A stretch of DNA of 64,000 nucleotides from Streptomyces pinistramenti (GCF_020564935.1 NZ_JAJCXB010000018.1:1-64000); one strand, 5' to 3'. Numbered from the stretch's first letter, positions 9,240 to 17,758 are shown. The notes: generated by a model not told the origin, from the letters alone. Numbers and translations are program-made.

Positions 9240-9713
9240 ATGACCGACTCCCGTACGGCATCCGGCACCGCGCCCCTGCTCTCCCTCGCCGAGGTCGAGG
9301 CGCTGGCCCGGCGCGCGCACGCCGGGCAGAAGGACAAGGCGGGCGCGCCGTACGCCGGGCATCTGGCCGCGGTGGCCGAGGGGGTGCGGCGGCGCGGCGG
9401 CAGCCGGGAGCAGATCGCCGCCGCCTGGCTGCACGACGCCATCGAGGACGAGGCGCTGTCCCGTACGTGGCTGGCCGGTGCGGCGCTGACCCCGGCGACC
9501 AAGGACATGATCCTCGCCGTCACCAAGCGCCCCGGCGAGCCGGTGGAGGCGTACACCGCGCGCATCCTGGCGACACCGGGCGCGCTGCTGGTCAAGGAGT
9601 CCGATCTGGCGCACAACGCCGATCCGGCGCGGCTCGCGGTCCTCGACGCGGCGACCCGTGAGCGGCTGACCGCCAAGTACGCGCGGGTGCGGAAGCTGTT
9701 GGGCCTGGCCTGA
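9240..9713 (+). CDS. Small single-domain HD phosphohydrolase (RelA/SpoT hydrolase-like)
   Basis: A 157-residue protein that is almost entirely one HD domain. The order of motifs, AHAGQKDKAGAPYAGH, then WLHDAIEDE, then KESDLAHNAD, matches the metal- and substrate-binding layout of the (p)ppGpp hydrolase domain of Rel/SpoT and of stand-alone MESH1-like hydrolases. No synthetase, TGS or ACT domain is present. It may hydrolyse (p)ppGpp or another nucleotide. The family match is visible; alarmone specificity is inferred and could be wrong. Confidence 0.72.
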   Translation: MTDSRTASGTAPLLSLAEVEALARRAHAGQKDKAGAPYAGHLAAVAEGVRRRGGSREQIAAAWLHDAIEDEALSRTWLAGAALTPATKDMILAVTKRPGEPVEAYTARILATPGALLVKESDLAHNADPARLAVLDAATRERLTAKYARVRKLLGLA

Positions 9714-9767
9714 GCCGGCCCCGGGTCCACACCCCGGACACCCGCTCCGAAACGTGCCGTCTACAGC

Positions 9768-9773
9768 TAGCCT
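9768..9773 (+). promoter_or_regulatory. Leaderless -10 box for the ABC ATPase gene
   Basis: TAGCCT ends 7 nt before the ATG at 9781, with no Shine-Dalgarno sequence between them. Confidence 0.5.
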
Positions 9774-9780
9774 GCGGCGC

Positions 9781-10602
9781 ATGACCCTTTCGCAGCCTTC
9801 CGATCCAGGGGCGGCCCGCGTCATCGCCGCGCTGGACGGCGTCGGCGTCCGCCGTCACACCACCGGACAGGTCATCCTCGACGCCATCGACTGGACCGTA
9901 CGCGCCGGGGAGCACTGGGCCCTGCTCGGTGCGAACGGCGCGGGCAAGACGACCATCCTGCGCCTGGTCGGCGCGCTGATGTTCCCCACCGTCGGCACGG
10001 TCGATGTGCTCGGCCACCGGCTCGGCGCGGTGGACGTCCGCGAGCTGCGCGCCGTGATCGGCCTGGTGTCCGGCGCCCAGAAGGTCCCGCAGGACGCCAC
10101 CGGGCACACGGTGGTGCTGACCGGCGCGACCGGCACCGTGCAGCCGCTGTGGCGCGCGTACGACGACGCCACCCGCGAGCGGGCCCACGAGCTGCTCGCC
10201 GAGCTGGACTGCAAGGAGCTGGCGGACCGGCCGTACAGGGTGTGCTCGGGCGGGCAGCGGGCCCGGCTCCTGATCGCCCGCGCGCTGATGGCCGCCCCGT
10301 CACTCCTGCTGCTCGACGAGCCGTTCAACGCGCTCGACCTGCCCTCCCGCGAGGACCTGATCGACGCCGTGCACCGGCTCGCCCTGGGGCGGCCGGAGTT
10401 GGCGACCGTCACCGTCACCCATCACCTGGAGGAGCTGTCCCCCGCGATCGGGCACGCGCTGCTGCTGCGCGACGGCCGGGTCCAGGCGCGCGGGCCGGTC
10501 GGCGAGGTGCTGACCGGCGACCGGATGACGGCCTGCTTCGGCCGCCCGATCGAGGTGTCACGGCACGAAGGGCGCTGGATGGCGCGGTCGGGCCGCCGCT
10601 GA
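9781..10602 (+). CDS. ABC transporter ATP-binding protein (ModF/YlmA-like)
   Basis: A 273-residue soluble ATPase. Walker A is GANGAGKTT (about residues 49-57), the signature is CSGGQRARLLIARAL, and Walker B is LLLLDEPFNALDLP, followed by a switch His in TVTHHLEEL. The opening phrase RAGEHWALLGANGAGKTTILRL resembles the stand-alone molybdate-type ABC ATPases. No permease or binding protein is adjacent, so it either pairs with a distant membrane subunit or acts as a solitary ATPase. The substrate is unknown. Confidence 0.85.
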   Translation: MTLSQPSDPGAARVIAALDGVGVRRHTTGQVILDAIDWTVRAGEHWALLGANGAGKTTILRLVGALMFPTVGTVDVLGHRLGAVDVRELRAVIGLVSGAQKVPQDATGHTVVLTGATGTVQPLWRAYDDATRERAHELLAELDCKELADRPYRVCSGGQRARLLIARALMAAPSLLLLDEPFNALDLPSREDLIDAVHRLALGRPELATVTVTHHLEELSPAIGHALLLRDGRVQARGPVGEVLTGDRMTACFGRPIEVSRHEGRWMARSGRR

Positions 10603-10739
10603 CCTGGCCGAAGCGGGGGCGGCGCGCCTCGGCGGGCCGCCGCCGCGGCGCGGGTCACCGGGATGGCGCACTCCCACGACCGGTGCCACCGTCATTACCA
10701 GGGGGGGGAGGCACCGCCCGATGACCCCAGGAGAGCGCC

Positions 10740-11213
10740 ATGCCGAAGATCACCCCGAATCTCTGGTTCGACACCCAGGCCGAAGAGGCCGCCGAGTTCT
10801 ACGTCGCGGTCTTCCCGAACTCCTCGATCACCCACATCTCGCACTTCGGTGAGGCGGGCCCGCGTCCGGCCGGCATGGTACTGACCGTCGATTTCCTGCT
10901 CGACGGCCAGGAATTCACGGCGATCAACGGCGGCCCCGAGTTCACCTTCGACGAGGCGGTGTCCCTGCTGATCAGCTGCACCGACCAGGACGAGGTCGAC
11001 CACTACTGGTCCCGGCTGACGGACGGCGGCAAGGAGGTGCAGTGCGGCTGGCTGCGGGACCGCTACGGGCTGAGCTGGCAGGTCGTCCCCGAGGAGCTGG
11101 ACGCGCTGCTGGAGGATCCGGACCCGTTGCGCGCCACCCGCGCCATGCGGGCGATGCTCGGCATGAAGAAGCTCGACATCGCCGCACTGCGCGCCGCCGC
11201 CGACGGGGAGTGA
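10740..11213 (+). CDS. VOC/PhnB-like (glyoxalase superfamily) protein
   Basis: A 157-residue protein of the PhnB/3-demethylubiquinone-methyltransferase-like branch of the vicinal-oxygen-chelate fold. It begins PKITPNLWFDTQAEEAAEFY and contains FLLDGQEFTAINGGPEF and DRYGLSWQVVP, the usual marks of this group. CAGGAGAG lies just before the ATG. The reaction is unknown for most members, and the old methyltransferase label is not supported by the fold. It is transcribed alone. Confidence 0.8.
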   Translation: MPKITPNLWFDTQAEEAAEFYVAVFPNSSITHISHFGEAGPRPAGMVLTVDFLLDGQEFTAINGGPEFTFDEAVSLLISCTDQDEVDHYWSRLTDGGKEVQCGWLRDRYGLSWQVVPEELDALLEDPDPLRATRAMRAMLGMKKLDIAALRAAADGE

Positions 11214-11229
11214 CCCGGCAGGCCCGCTG

Positions 11230-12342
11230 TCACGCCTCTTCCCGCCCGCCCTCGGCGATGGCCTCGGCGATCTCGGCGGTGCGGGCCGCTTCCTCGGCGG
11301 CGAAGCGCTCCGCGTCGAGCTGCTCGGCCAGCTCCTCGTCCTGCGCCATCAGGAGGTCCAGGCTGGAGTCGCCCAGCTCGAAGACGCCCATGTCGACGTA
11401 GGCGCGCTGCAGCCGTTCGCCCCACAGGCCGATGTCCTTGACGCAGGGCACGATGCGGCTGAAGAGCAACTTCCTGAACAGGTGCAGGAATTCGGAGTTC
11501 TCGGTGATCTCGGCCGCCTCCTCGCCCGGGATGCCGAAGTTCTCCAGCACCTCCAGGCCGCGCAGCCGGTCGCGCATCAAGTAGCAGCCCTCGATGACGA
11601 AGTCCTCGCGCTCGCGCCGTTCGGCGTCGGTGAGCTGCCGGTAGTAGTCGCGCAGCGCCATCCGCCCGAAGGCGACGTGGCGGGCCTCGTCCTGCATGAC
11701 GTAGGTGAGGATCTGCTTCGGCAGGGGCTTGGTGGTGGTGTCGCGGATCATGCCGAAGGCGGCCAGCGCCAGGCCCTCGATCAGGACCTGCATACCCAGG
11801 TAGGGCATGTCCCAGCGGGCGTCCTTGAGGGTGTCGCCGAGCAGCGCCCGGAGGCTGTCGTTGACCGGGTAGAGCATCCCGGTCTTCTCCTGGAGGAAGC
11901 GGCTGTAGATCTCGGCGTGCCGGGCCTCGTCCATGGCCTGGGTGGCGGAGTAGAACTTCGCGTCGAGGTCGGGGACGGATTCGACGATCCGGGCCGCGCA
12001 GACCATCGCGCCCTGCTCACCGTGCAGGAACTGGCTGAACTGCCAGGAGGTGTAGTGCTGCCGCAGCTCCCCGCGGTCCTTCTCGGTCATCCTGTCCCAG
12101 TACTTCGTGCCGTACAGGGCCATCGACTCGTCCGGGGTGCCGAGCGGGTTCTTGGGGTCGACCTCCAGGTCCCAGTCGATGCGCGAGGTGGCGTCCCACT
12201 GCTTGTCCTTGCCCTTCTGGTAGAGGGCGAGGAGTCGCTCGCGCCCGTCGCCGTACTCCCAGCTGAAGCGGGCCGCGCCGGTGGCCGGCACCTTCCAGAG
12301 GGCGTCACCGGGGTCCTGGACGTACAGCTCGCGGGTCGACAC
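11230..12342 (-). CDS. Ferritin-like diiron protein (R2-like/N-oxygenase-like)
   Basis: A 370-residue helical protein with a full carboxylate-bridged diiron set: E109 (HGEQ), E139-x-x-H142 (DEARH), E189 (VLIEGLA) and E219-x-x-H222 (DEARH). This spacing is that of ferritin-like oxidases and R2-type proteins. The C-terminal 30 residues are Ala/Glu-rich. It is divergent from an AurF-like diiron gene whose ligands sit at nearly the same residue numbers, suggesting an old duplication and a shared function. Unlike AurF, position 215 is Val rather than the extra iron-binding His. The substrate is unknown. Confidence 0.82.
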   Translation of the reverse strand: MSTRELYVQDPGDALWKVPATGAARFSWEYGDGRERLLALYQKGKDKQWDATSRIDWDLEVDPKNPLGTPDESMALYGTKYWDRMTEKDRGELRQHYTSWQFSQFLHGEQGAMVCAARIVESVPDLDAKFYSATQAMDEARHAEIYSRFLQEKTGMLYPVNDSLRALLGDTLKDARWDMPYLGMQVLIEGLALAAFGMIRDTTTKPLPKQILTYVMQDEARHVAFGRMALRDYYRQLTDAERREREDFVIEGCYLMRDRLRGLEVLENFGIPGEEAAEITENSEFLHLFRKLLFSRIVPCVKDIGLWGERLQRAYVDMGVFELGDSSLDLLMAQDEELAEQLDAERFAAEEAARTAEIAEAIAEGGREEA

Positions 12343-12405
12343 GGGCGCCTCCTCGGATCACCAACCCCCTGGCGGAAGGGGCTCGTTGGCAGGCTCACAC
12401 GCTTC

Positions 12406-12486
12406 TTACCGGCGGGTCAATAACTCATGCGCAAGGGATTGACGAGCTTGCTGACAGGCAGTCTCATAAGACCTGACCGCCGGTAA
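12406..12486. promoter_or_regulatory. Divergent promoter region with paired TetR-type operators
   Basis: TTACCGGCGGGTCA (12406-12419) and TGACCGCCGGTAA (12474-12486) are each short palindromes of TTACC-N3/4-GGTCA type and are also inverted relative to each other. The left one overlaps TTGACC (12420-12415), the -35 of the leftward gene. The right one sits just before the start of the rightward gene, below a TTGACG -35 at 12439. The TetR encoded at 13543 is the obvious candidate ligand. Confidence 0.6.
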
Positions 12487-12489
12487 CCC

Positions 12490-13458
12490 ATGAGCGAGGT
12501 AGCCACAGCCATGACGCGCGCGACGACCGCAATGACCGTGCCGGACACCGAAGTCCTGCGGGACGCCCTCGGGCTGCTCAAGGACCGCGAACAGGTGGCC
12601 GAGCGCCTGCTCGACTCCTCCGCCAAGCACTCCTTCGACCCCGACACCGAACTCGACTGGGACGCACCGCTCGAAGACGGCAAGTGGTTCTGGCCGCCGG
12701 AGCTGGTCTCGCTCTACGACACCCCGCTGTGGCGCACGATGTCGGTCGAGCAGCAGCAGGACCTCTCCCGCCACGAGGCCGCCTCGCTCGCCTCGCTGGG
12801 CATCTGGTTCGAGATCATCCTGATGCAGCTGCTGGTACGGCACATCTACGACAAGCCGGTGACCAGCGCGCACGTCCGCTACGCCCTCACCGAGATCGCG
12901 GACGAGTGCCGGCACTCCACGATGTTCGCCCGCATGATCCAGAAGGCCGGCGCCCCGGCGTACCCGGTCTCCCGCCTCAACCACAACCTCGCCCGCATCC
13001 TCAAGACGGTCTCCACCACGCCGGGTTCGTTCGCCTGCACCCTGCTCGGCGAGGAGATCCTGGACTGGATGCAGCGGCTGACCTTCCCGGACGAGCGGGT
13101 GCAGACCCTCGTACGCGGCGTGACCCGTATCCACGTCGTCGAGGAGGCACGCCATGTCCGGTACGCCCGCGAGGAGTTGCGCCGCCAGATGGTGACGGCG
13201 CCGCGCTGGGAAAAGGAGTTGACCCGGATCAGCTCGGGCGAGGCGGCGCGGGTCTTCTCCATCGCGTTCGTCAACCCGGAGGTCTACGCCCGCGTCGGCC
13301 TGGACAGGCGCGCGGCGGTCGCCCAGGTGAAGGCGAGCGGCCACCGCCGCGAGGTGATGCAGTCCGGCGCGCAGCGGCTCACCGACTTCCTCGACGAAAT
13401 CGGCGTACTCCGGGGCGCAGGACGCAAGTTGTGGAAAAGCTCCGGGCTGCTGGCCTGA
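12490..13458 (+). CDS. AurF-like diiron N-oxygenase family protein
   Basis: A 322-residue protein of the p-aminobenzoate N-oxygenase (AurF) family. Iron ligands are visible at E108, E139, H142, E188/E189, H215, E219 and H222. H215 in RIHVVEEARH is the seventh ligand that separates AurF from ordinary ferritin-like oxidases. AurF oxidises aromatic amines to nitro groups, but most chromosomal homologues outside gene clusters have no known substrate. ATGs at 12490, 12511 and 12532 are possible starts; 12490 gives the longest conserved reading. It is probably controlled with the divergent diiron gene. Confidence 0.83.
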   Translation: MSEVATAMTRATTAMTVPDTEVLRDALGLLKDREQVAERLLDSSAKHSFDPDTELDWDAPLEDGKWFWPPELVSLYDTPLWRTMSVEQQQDLSRHEAASLASLGIWFEIILMQLLVRHIYDKPVTSAHVRYALTEIADECRHSTMFARMIQKAGAPAYPVSRLNHNLARILKTVSTTPGSFACTLLGEEILDWMQRLTFPDERVQTLVRGVTRIHVVEEARHVRYAREELRRQMVTAPRWEKELTRISSGEAARVFSIAFVNPEVYARVGLDRRAAVAQVKASGHRREVMQSGAQRLTDFLDEIGVLRGAGRKLWKSSGLLA

Positions 13459-13529
13459 CCGCCCCGGATGCGGCAGCCGGTTCAGGACACCGCGGCCGTG
13501 CGGCTGTACGACCGCAAAGGCGGGGCGGT

Positions 13530-13535
13530 TACGCT
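13530..13535 (+). promoter_or_regulatory. Leaderless -10 box for the TetR gene
   Basis: TACGCT ends 7 nt before the ATG at 13543. No Shine-Dalgarno sequence precedes this ATG, which supports it over upstream starts. Confidence 0.5.
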
Positions 13536-13542
13536 GCTGTCC

Positions 13543-14283
13543 ATGAACGGCAGCGGCACCGCCCCAGCAGTACCCCGGCCCGCCTACCGCAGGCTGAGCG
13601 TCGAGCAACGCCGCAGCCAGCTGCTCGCCGCCGCGCTCGGCCTGTTCGCCCAACGCGCCCCCGAGGACGTCTCGCTGGACGATGTGGCGAACGCGGCCGA
13701 GGTCTCCAGGCCGCTGGTCTACCGCTACTTCCCTGGCGGCAAACAGCAGTTGTACGAGTCCGCGCTGCGCAGCGCCGCCGACGTGCTCGAAGGCTGCTTC
13801 GACGAACCGGCCACCGGACCGCTCACCCGGCGCCTGGCCCGCGCCCTCGACCGCTACCTGGCGTTCGTCGACGAGCACGACGCGGGCTTCAGCGCCCTGC
13901 TCCAGGGCGGCAGCGTGGTGGAGACGACCCGCACCACCGCGATCGTCGACGAGGTGCGGCGCACCGCCGCGGAGCAGATCCTGCGCCATCTCGGCGAGCC
14001 GGAGCCCGGCCTGCGGCTGCGGATGACCGTCCGGATCTGGATCACCGCGGTCGAGGCCGCCTCGCTGATCTGGCTGGACGAGGACAAGCAGCCCGCCCTG
14101 GACGAGCTGCGCGACTGGCTGATCGACCACTTCATCGCCCTGCTGACCGCGACCGCGGCCCGCGACCCGCAGTCCGCGCGGGTGATCAGCAGGGCCCTGG
14201 CCCTGGAGACGCAGGACGGGCCGGCCGGCGACCTGGCCCGGCGGATCCTGCCGGTGGCCGCCGAGGCCGGCCACCTGCTCTGA
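13543..14283 (+). CDS. TetR-family transcriptional regulator
   Basis: A 246-residue regulator with an N-terminal helix-turn-helix: LSVEQRRSQLLAAALGLFAQ, then VSLDDVANAAEVSRPLVYRYF ending near residue 61. The C-terminal ligand domain includes WITAVEAASLIWLDE. It follows the AurF-like gene by 84 bases on the same strand with its own leaderless promoter. It likely represses the divergent diiron genes through the paired palindromes at 12406 and 12474. The inducer is unknown. Confidence 0.88.
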   Translation: MNGSGTAPAVPRPAYRRLSVEQRRSQLLAAALGLFAQRAPEDVSLDDVANAAEVSRPLVYRYFPGGKQQLYESALRSAADVLEGCFDEPATGPLTRRLARALDRYLAFVDEHDAGFSALLQGGSVVETTRTTAIVDEVRRTAAEQILRHLGEPEPGLRLRMTVRIWITAVEAASLIWLDEDKQPALDELRDWLIDHFIALLTATAARDPQSARVISRALALETQDGPAGDLARRILPVAAEAGHLL

Positions 14284-14332
14284 GCCCGCACACCGGGCGA
14301 ACGGCGGCGGACGCCCGCCTCCCGTCCGGTGT

Positions 14333-14338
14333 GACACT
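14333..14338 (+). promoter_or_regulatory. Leaderless -10 box for the 87-residue gene
   Basis: GACACT lies 6 nt before the GTG at 14345. The first T is missing from the TAnnnT consensus, but the spacing matches the other leaderless starts in this window. Confidence 0.35.
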
Positions 14339-14344
14339 GGGGTC

Positions 14345-14608
14345 GTGAGAAGTGAGAACACGCCCTTCACCGGCGGCCCCCTGGACGGCCGGGTGCTGCC
14401 GGTGCTCGTCGGCGCCACCGGCCGACCGCCGAAGGTCTACACGGTGCCCGTGCCGGGCCACGGCCGCACCCCGCCGACGGTGCACGTCTACCGGCGCGAG
14501 CCGGGCCCTGCGGGCCGCCTGGGACTGCCGCGCGGCTGGCGGTTCGCGTACGACCCGGAGGGCGAGATCGGCCGGGCGCTCAAGTGGCCCTGGACAAAGG
14601 CCCGTTGA
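14345..14608 (+). CDS. Conserved small hypothetical protein
   Basis: An 87-residue soluble basic protein with no signal peptide, membrane segment or known motif. It opens with FTGGPLDGRVLPVLVGATG and has a YTVPVP strand and a C-terminal WRFAYDPEGEIG stretch, probably a small beta-rich fold. Codon usage is normal for the genome, so it is likely real. I do not recognise a function. It lies between the TetR gene and the chitinase and has its own promoter. Confidence 0.62.
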   Translation: MRSENTPFTGGPLDGRVLPVLVGATGRPPKVYTVPVPGHGRTPPTVHVYRREPGPAGRLGLPRGWRFAYDPEGEIGRALKWPWTKAR

Positions 14609-14712
14609 GCAGTACCACGGCGCCACATCCGACGACCGTGCGAGTCGCCCGCCCGCACCTCACCACCTTCCGGCCCGGCCCGCTCACGGCTCCCGGGCGC
14701 CGACTCCGAGTC

Positions 14713-14748
14713 TGGTCCGGACCATTGACAGCAGTGGTCTAGTCCTGT
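14713..14748 (+). promoter_or_regulatory. Chitinase promoter with DasR (dre)-like elements
   Basis: A perfect palindrome TGGTCCGGACCA (14713-14724) is followed by TTGACA (14725-14730, -35) and by AGTGGTCTAGTCCTGT (14733-14748), which matches the left half and most of the known dre consensus AGTGGTCTAGACCACT. Paired 12-bp elements of this kind flank Streptomyces chitinase promoters and are bound by DasR, which is released by glucosamine-6-phosphate. Confidence 0.75.
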
Positions 14749-14900
14749 TTGCTGCCTGCGCAGGGGAGCCGTCCCGCCTCCCTGGCCGGCCCCACCGCCA
14801 CAGGGGCGGCCCCCCGCCACCCTCGACCCGCGCCTCCCACCCGCAAGCCGCAGCGCCTCGCGGACACCTCTCAGCGCCGTCGACCGAAGGAGCAGCCCCC

Positions 14901-16100
14901 ATGCGTCTCCGCCCGCCCCGCCCCGTCCACCCCGGCCGCGCCCGCCGTGCGGCGGTCCGGCGCACCCGCGCGGTGCCGGCCGCGCTCGCCGCGCTGGCCG
15001 CCACCGCGGTCCTCGCGGCCCTCGCCCAGGCGAGCCCCGCGCACGCCACCGCACCGGCGAACGGCCGGCAGCACACCGCCGCGCTCCCCCCGCACGCCCT
15101 CGTCGGCTACCTCCACAGCAGCTTCGCCAACGGCTCCGGCTACACCAGGCTCGCCGACGTACCCGACAGCTGGGACATCATCGACCTGGCCTTCGGCGAA
15201 CCGACCTCGTCCACATCGGGCGACATCCGCTTCTCGCTCTGCCCGCAGACCGAGTGTCCCGGCGTGGAGAGCGAGGACGAGTTCAAGGCCGCGGTCAAGG
15301 CCAAGCAGGCGGCGGGCAAGAAGGTGCTGATCTCCATCGGCGGGCAGAACGGCCAGGTCCAGCTGACGACCACCGGCGCCCGGGACGCGTTCGTGAAGTC
15401 GGTCGGCGACATCATCGACCGCTACGGCCTGGACGGCCTGGACATCGACTTCGAGGGCCACTCCCTCTCCCTGGACGACGGCGACACCGACTTCACCAAG
15501 CCCACCACCCCCGCGATCGTGAACCTCATCGCGGCGGTGAAGAGCCTCAAGGCGCAGTACGGCGAGAAGTTCACGCTGACCATGGCGCCGGAGACCTTCT
15601 TCGTCCAACTGGGCCACCAGTTCTACGGATCGGGCCCGTACGGCGGCCAGGACCCGCGGGCCGGCGCCTACCTCCCGGTGATCCACGCACTGCGCGACGA
15701 CCTGACCCTGCTGCACGTCCAGGACTACAACTCGGGGCCGATCATGGGCCTTGACGAGCAGTACCACACCATGGGCAGCGCGGATTTCCACATCGCGATG
15801 ACGGACATGCTGCTGGCCGGCTTCCCGGTGGCCGGCAACAAGGACCGCGTCTTCCCGCCGCTCAAGCCCTCCCAGGTCGCCATCGGGCTGCCCGCTTCAC
15901 CGAACGCGGGCAACGGCCACACCTCCCCCGCCGACGTGACCAAGGCACTCAACTGCCTGACGAAGAACACCGACTGCGGCAGCTACCGGCCGCACGGCGC
16001 CTGGCCCGACCTGCGCGGCCTGATGGCCTGGTCGGTCAACTGGGACCGCTTCAACAACTGGGAGTTCCAGAAGAACTTCGACGCCTACTTCGGCGGCTGA
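14901..16100 (+). CDS. Secreted GH18 chitinase
   Basis: A 399-residue exochitinase/endochitinase-type GH18 enzyme. A long Arg-rich N-terminus and Ala-rich core ending ASPAHA (about residue 49) form a signal peptide. The catalytic motif DGLDIDFEG gives the acid residue E185; SIGGQ is the other conserved beta-strand. There is no chitin-binding or FN3 module, so it is a bare catalytic domain. AGGAG lies 8 nt before ATG. It degrades chitin outside the cell to feed GlcNAc uptake, and the dre-like sites upstream place it under DasR. Confidence 0.93.
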   Translation: MRLRPPRPVHPGRARRAAVRRTRAVPAALAALAATAVLAALAQASPAHATAPANGRQHTAALPPHALVGYLHSSFANGSGYTRLADVPDSWDIIDLAFGEPTSSTSGDIRFSLCPQTECPGVESEDEFKAAVKAKQAAGKKVLISIGGQNGQVQLTTTGARDAFVKSVGDIIDRYGLDGLDIDFEGHSLSLDDGDTDFTKPTTPAIVNLIAAVKSLKAQYGEKFTLTMAPETFFVQLGHQFYGSGPYGGQDPRAGAYLPVIHALRDDLTLLHVQDYNSGPIMGLDEQYHTMGSADFHIAMTDMLLAGFPVAGNKDRVFPPLKPSQVAIGLPASPNAGNGHTSPADVTKALNCLTKNTDCGSYRPHGAWPDLRGLMAWSVNWDRFNNWEFQKNFDAYFGG

Positions 16101-16235
16101 TCGAGTGACCTGATCGACCGATACCTCCCCCTTCGCTCCGAAGATACGACCGGCGTGGCACCATCCGAACGGTTCGCACCCCGGTGACCGGGCCCCGCGG
16201 CCGGGCATCCGGCAGCGGGCGGCGGAGGAGGAGAC

Positions 16236-17702
16236 GTGTCCGGACGGATTCTGCGGTCGGCCTGCGCCGCGGCGCTCATCGGCGCCGCGGCACTGACCCT
16301 GCCCACCCCACCGGTCGTGGCCGGCCAGGGAACAGCGGGCGAACCCCGCACCAACCTGCTTGTCGACGCCCCCGGTTCACGCTCCAGTTCCTCTTCCACC
16401 TCCACCTCCGGCTCCCTCGACGGCTCGCCGGACGTCGGCTCGTCCGATACGGGCGAGGGCGGCCTGGGCACCGTCACCGAAGGCACCGGGTCGGGCGGCA
16501 CGGAGCCCGGGAGGAACACCGGGCCGGACGCCGGGCCGGATGCCGGGCCGGACGACAACGGTACGGGCGGCGGCGCGAACGGCAGTGGCACGGACGGCGG
16601 CGGCACGGGCGCGAGCGCCGAGGCGGACGCGGGCGCCGGGGCCGGGGCCGGGGCCGGGGCCGGGGCCGATGTCAGGATCGGCACCGACACCACCCCCGCC
16701 GCCCTCCTCCGTAAGCTCCAGACGCTCTACCGCACGGCCGAAACCTCCACCGAGGCGTTCAACGCGACGCAGGAGGGGCTCGCCAAGGCGCAGCAGCGGT
16801 CCGCGGTGCTCAACTCCCGGCTGCGGCAGGCCCGTTCGGAGCTGGCCGAGGGGCGTGCCGACGCCGGGCGGCTGGCGCGGATGCAGTACCAGGGCGCAGG
16901 TCCTGCCGCGGTCTCGTCGTATCTGCGGGTGCTGCTGTCAAAGGATCCGGAGCGGGCGATGGACCAGGGGCATCTGCTCCAGGAGGCGGCCGCCGGGCAG
17001 GCCGCGGCCGTCGCCCGGCTGACCGCGGGCGAGAAGCGGGCCGCGGCGCTGGCCCGGCAGGCGGGCGCCGCGCTCGTCCGGCAGCGCTCCCTGGCCGAGC
17101 GGCGCGGGAAGCAGCGGGACACGGTGCAGCGGCGGCTCCGGGACGTGGAGCGGATGCTGGCCTCGCTCTCCGGGGACCAACTCGCCGAGCTGGGGCGGCT
17201 GGAGAACCGCAACGTCGGCACCGCCCAGCGCGCGCTGCTCGCGAACGGCACGGTCGGCCGGGGCGGCGCGCCCTCGCAGGTCGGCGAGCGGGCGCTGTCG
17301 TACAGCCTCGGCCAGGTCGGCAAGCCGTACGTCTGGGGCGCCACGGGGCCCGATGCCTTCGACTGTTCGGGGCTGACGTCGCGGGCCTGGTCGCAGGCCG
17401 GCCGGGCGATCCCGCGCACCAGTCAGGAGCAGTGGAAGCGGCTGCCGCACGTACCGTTGCGGCAGCTGCGCCCGGGTGACCTGGTGCTCTACTTCCCCGG
17501 GGCCACGCATGTGGCGCTCTACGCGGGCGACGGCAAGGTCGTCCAGGCGCCGCATCCCGGCGCGGCCGTGAAGATCTCGCCGCTCGCGTCCAATCCGCTG
17601 CTCGGCGCGGTACGTCCGGACGCCGGCAGCGCGCCGGTGCCGAAGTACGCCCCGCCGCGGCAGGTCACCGCCGTCGCGTCGGCCTCGGCTCCCGGCGTCT
17701 GA
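16236..17702 (+). CDS. Secreted NlpC/P60 peptidoglycan endopeptidase
   Basis: A 488-residue protein: signal peptide (1-30), a low-complexity Ser/Gly/Asp/Ala linker (about 45-145) including a hexanucleotide-encoded GAGAGA run, a coiled-coil region (155-325) as in RipA-type hydrolases, and a C-terminal NlpC/P60 domain with Cys377 (FDCSGL), His425 (THVALYAG) and a third polar residue at His440. It cleaves stem peptides in the wall, with the coiled coil probably controlling access. Start GTG 16236 follows a GGAGGAGGAG ribosome site. Confidence 0.9.
   Translation: MSGRILRSACAAALIGAAALTLPTPPVVAGQGTAGEPRTNLLVDAPGSRSSSSSTSTSGSLDGSPDVGSSDTGEGGLGTVTEGTGSGGTEPGRNTGPDAGPDAGPDDNGTGGGANGSGTDGGGTGASAEADAGAGAGAGAGAGADVRIGTDTTPAALLRKLQTLYRTAETSTEAFNATQEGLAKAQQRSAVLNSRLRQARSELAEGRADAGRLARMQYQGAGPAAVSSYLRVLLSKDPERAMDQGHLLQEAAAGQAAAVARLTAGEKRAAALARQAGAALVRQRSLAERRGKQRDTVQRRLRDVERMLASLSGDQLAELGRLENRNVGTAQRALLANGTVGRGGAPSQVGERALSYSLGQVGKPYVWGATGPDAFDCSGLTSRAWSQAGRAIPRTSQEQWKRLPHVPLRQLRPGDLVLYFPGATHVALYAGDGKVVQAPHPGAAVKISPLASNPLLGAVRPDAGSAPVPKYAPPRQVTAVASASAPGV
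16635..16664. repeat. Tandem hexanucleotide (GCCGGG)5 inside NlpC/P60 gene
   Basis: Five perfect GCCGGG copies encode alternating Gly-Ala in the linker before the coiled coil. A change of unit number would lengthen or shorten the linker without shifting the frame. Confidence 0.85.
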
Positions 17703-17706
17703 CCAG

Positions 17707-17745
17707 CCCGGCCGGGGCACCGCGCTCGCGGACGCGCCGGCCGGG
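17707..17745. terminator. Bidirectional hairpin between convergent genes
   Basis: CCCGGCCGG pairs with CCGGCCGGG (17737-17745) across a 21-nt loop, in the short gap between the convergent NlpC/P60 and monooxygenase genes. There is no T-tract. Confidence 0.45.
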
Positions 17746-17758
17746 GAATGCGCGGGTG

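Noticed and set aside
14609..14900. A gene in the gap before the chitinase
   Set aside because: Frames here lack coding bias. The stretch is explained by the chitinase promoter and dre-like sites.
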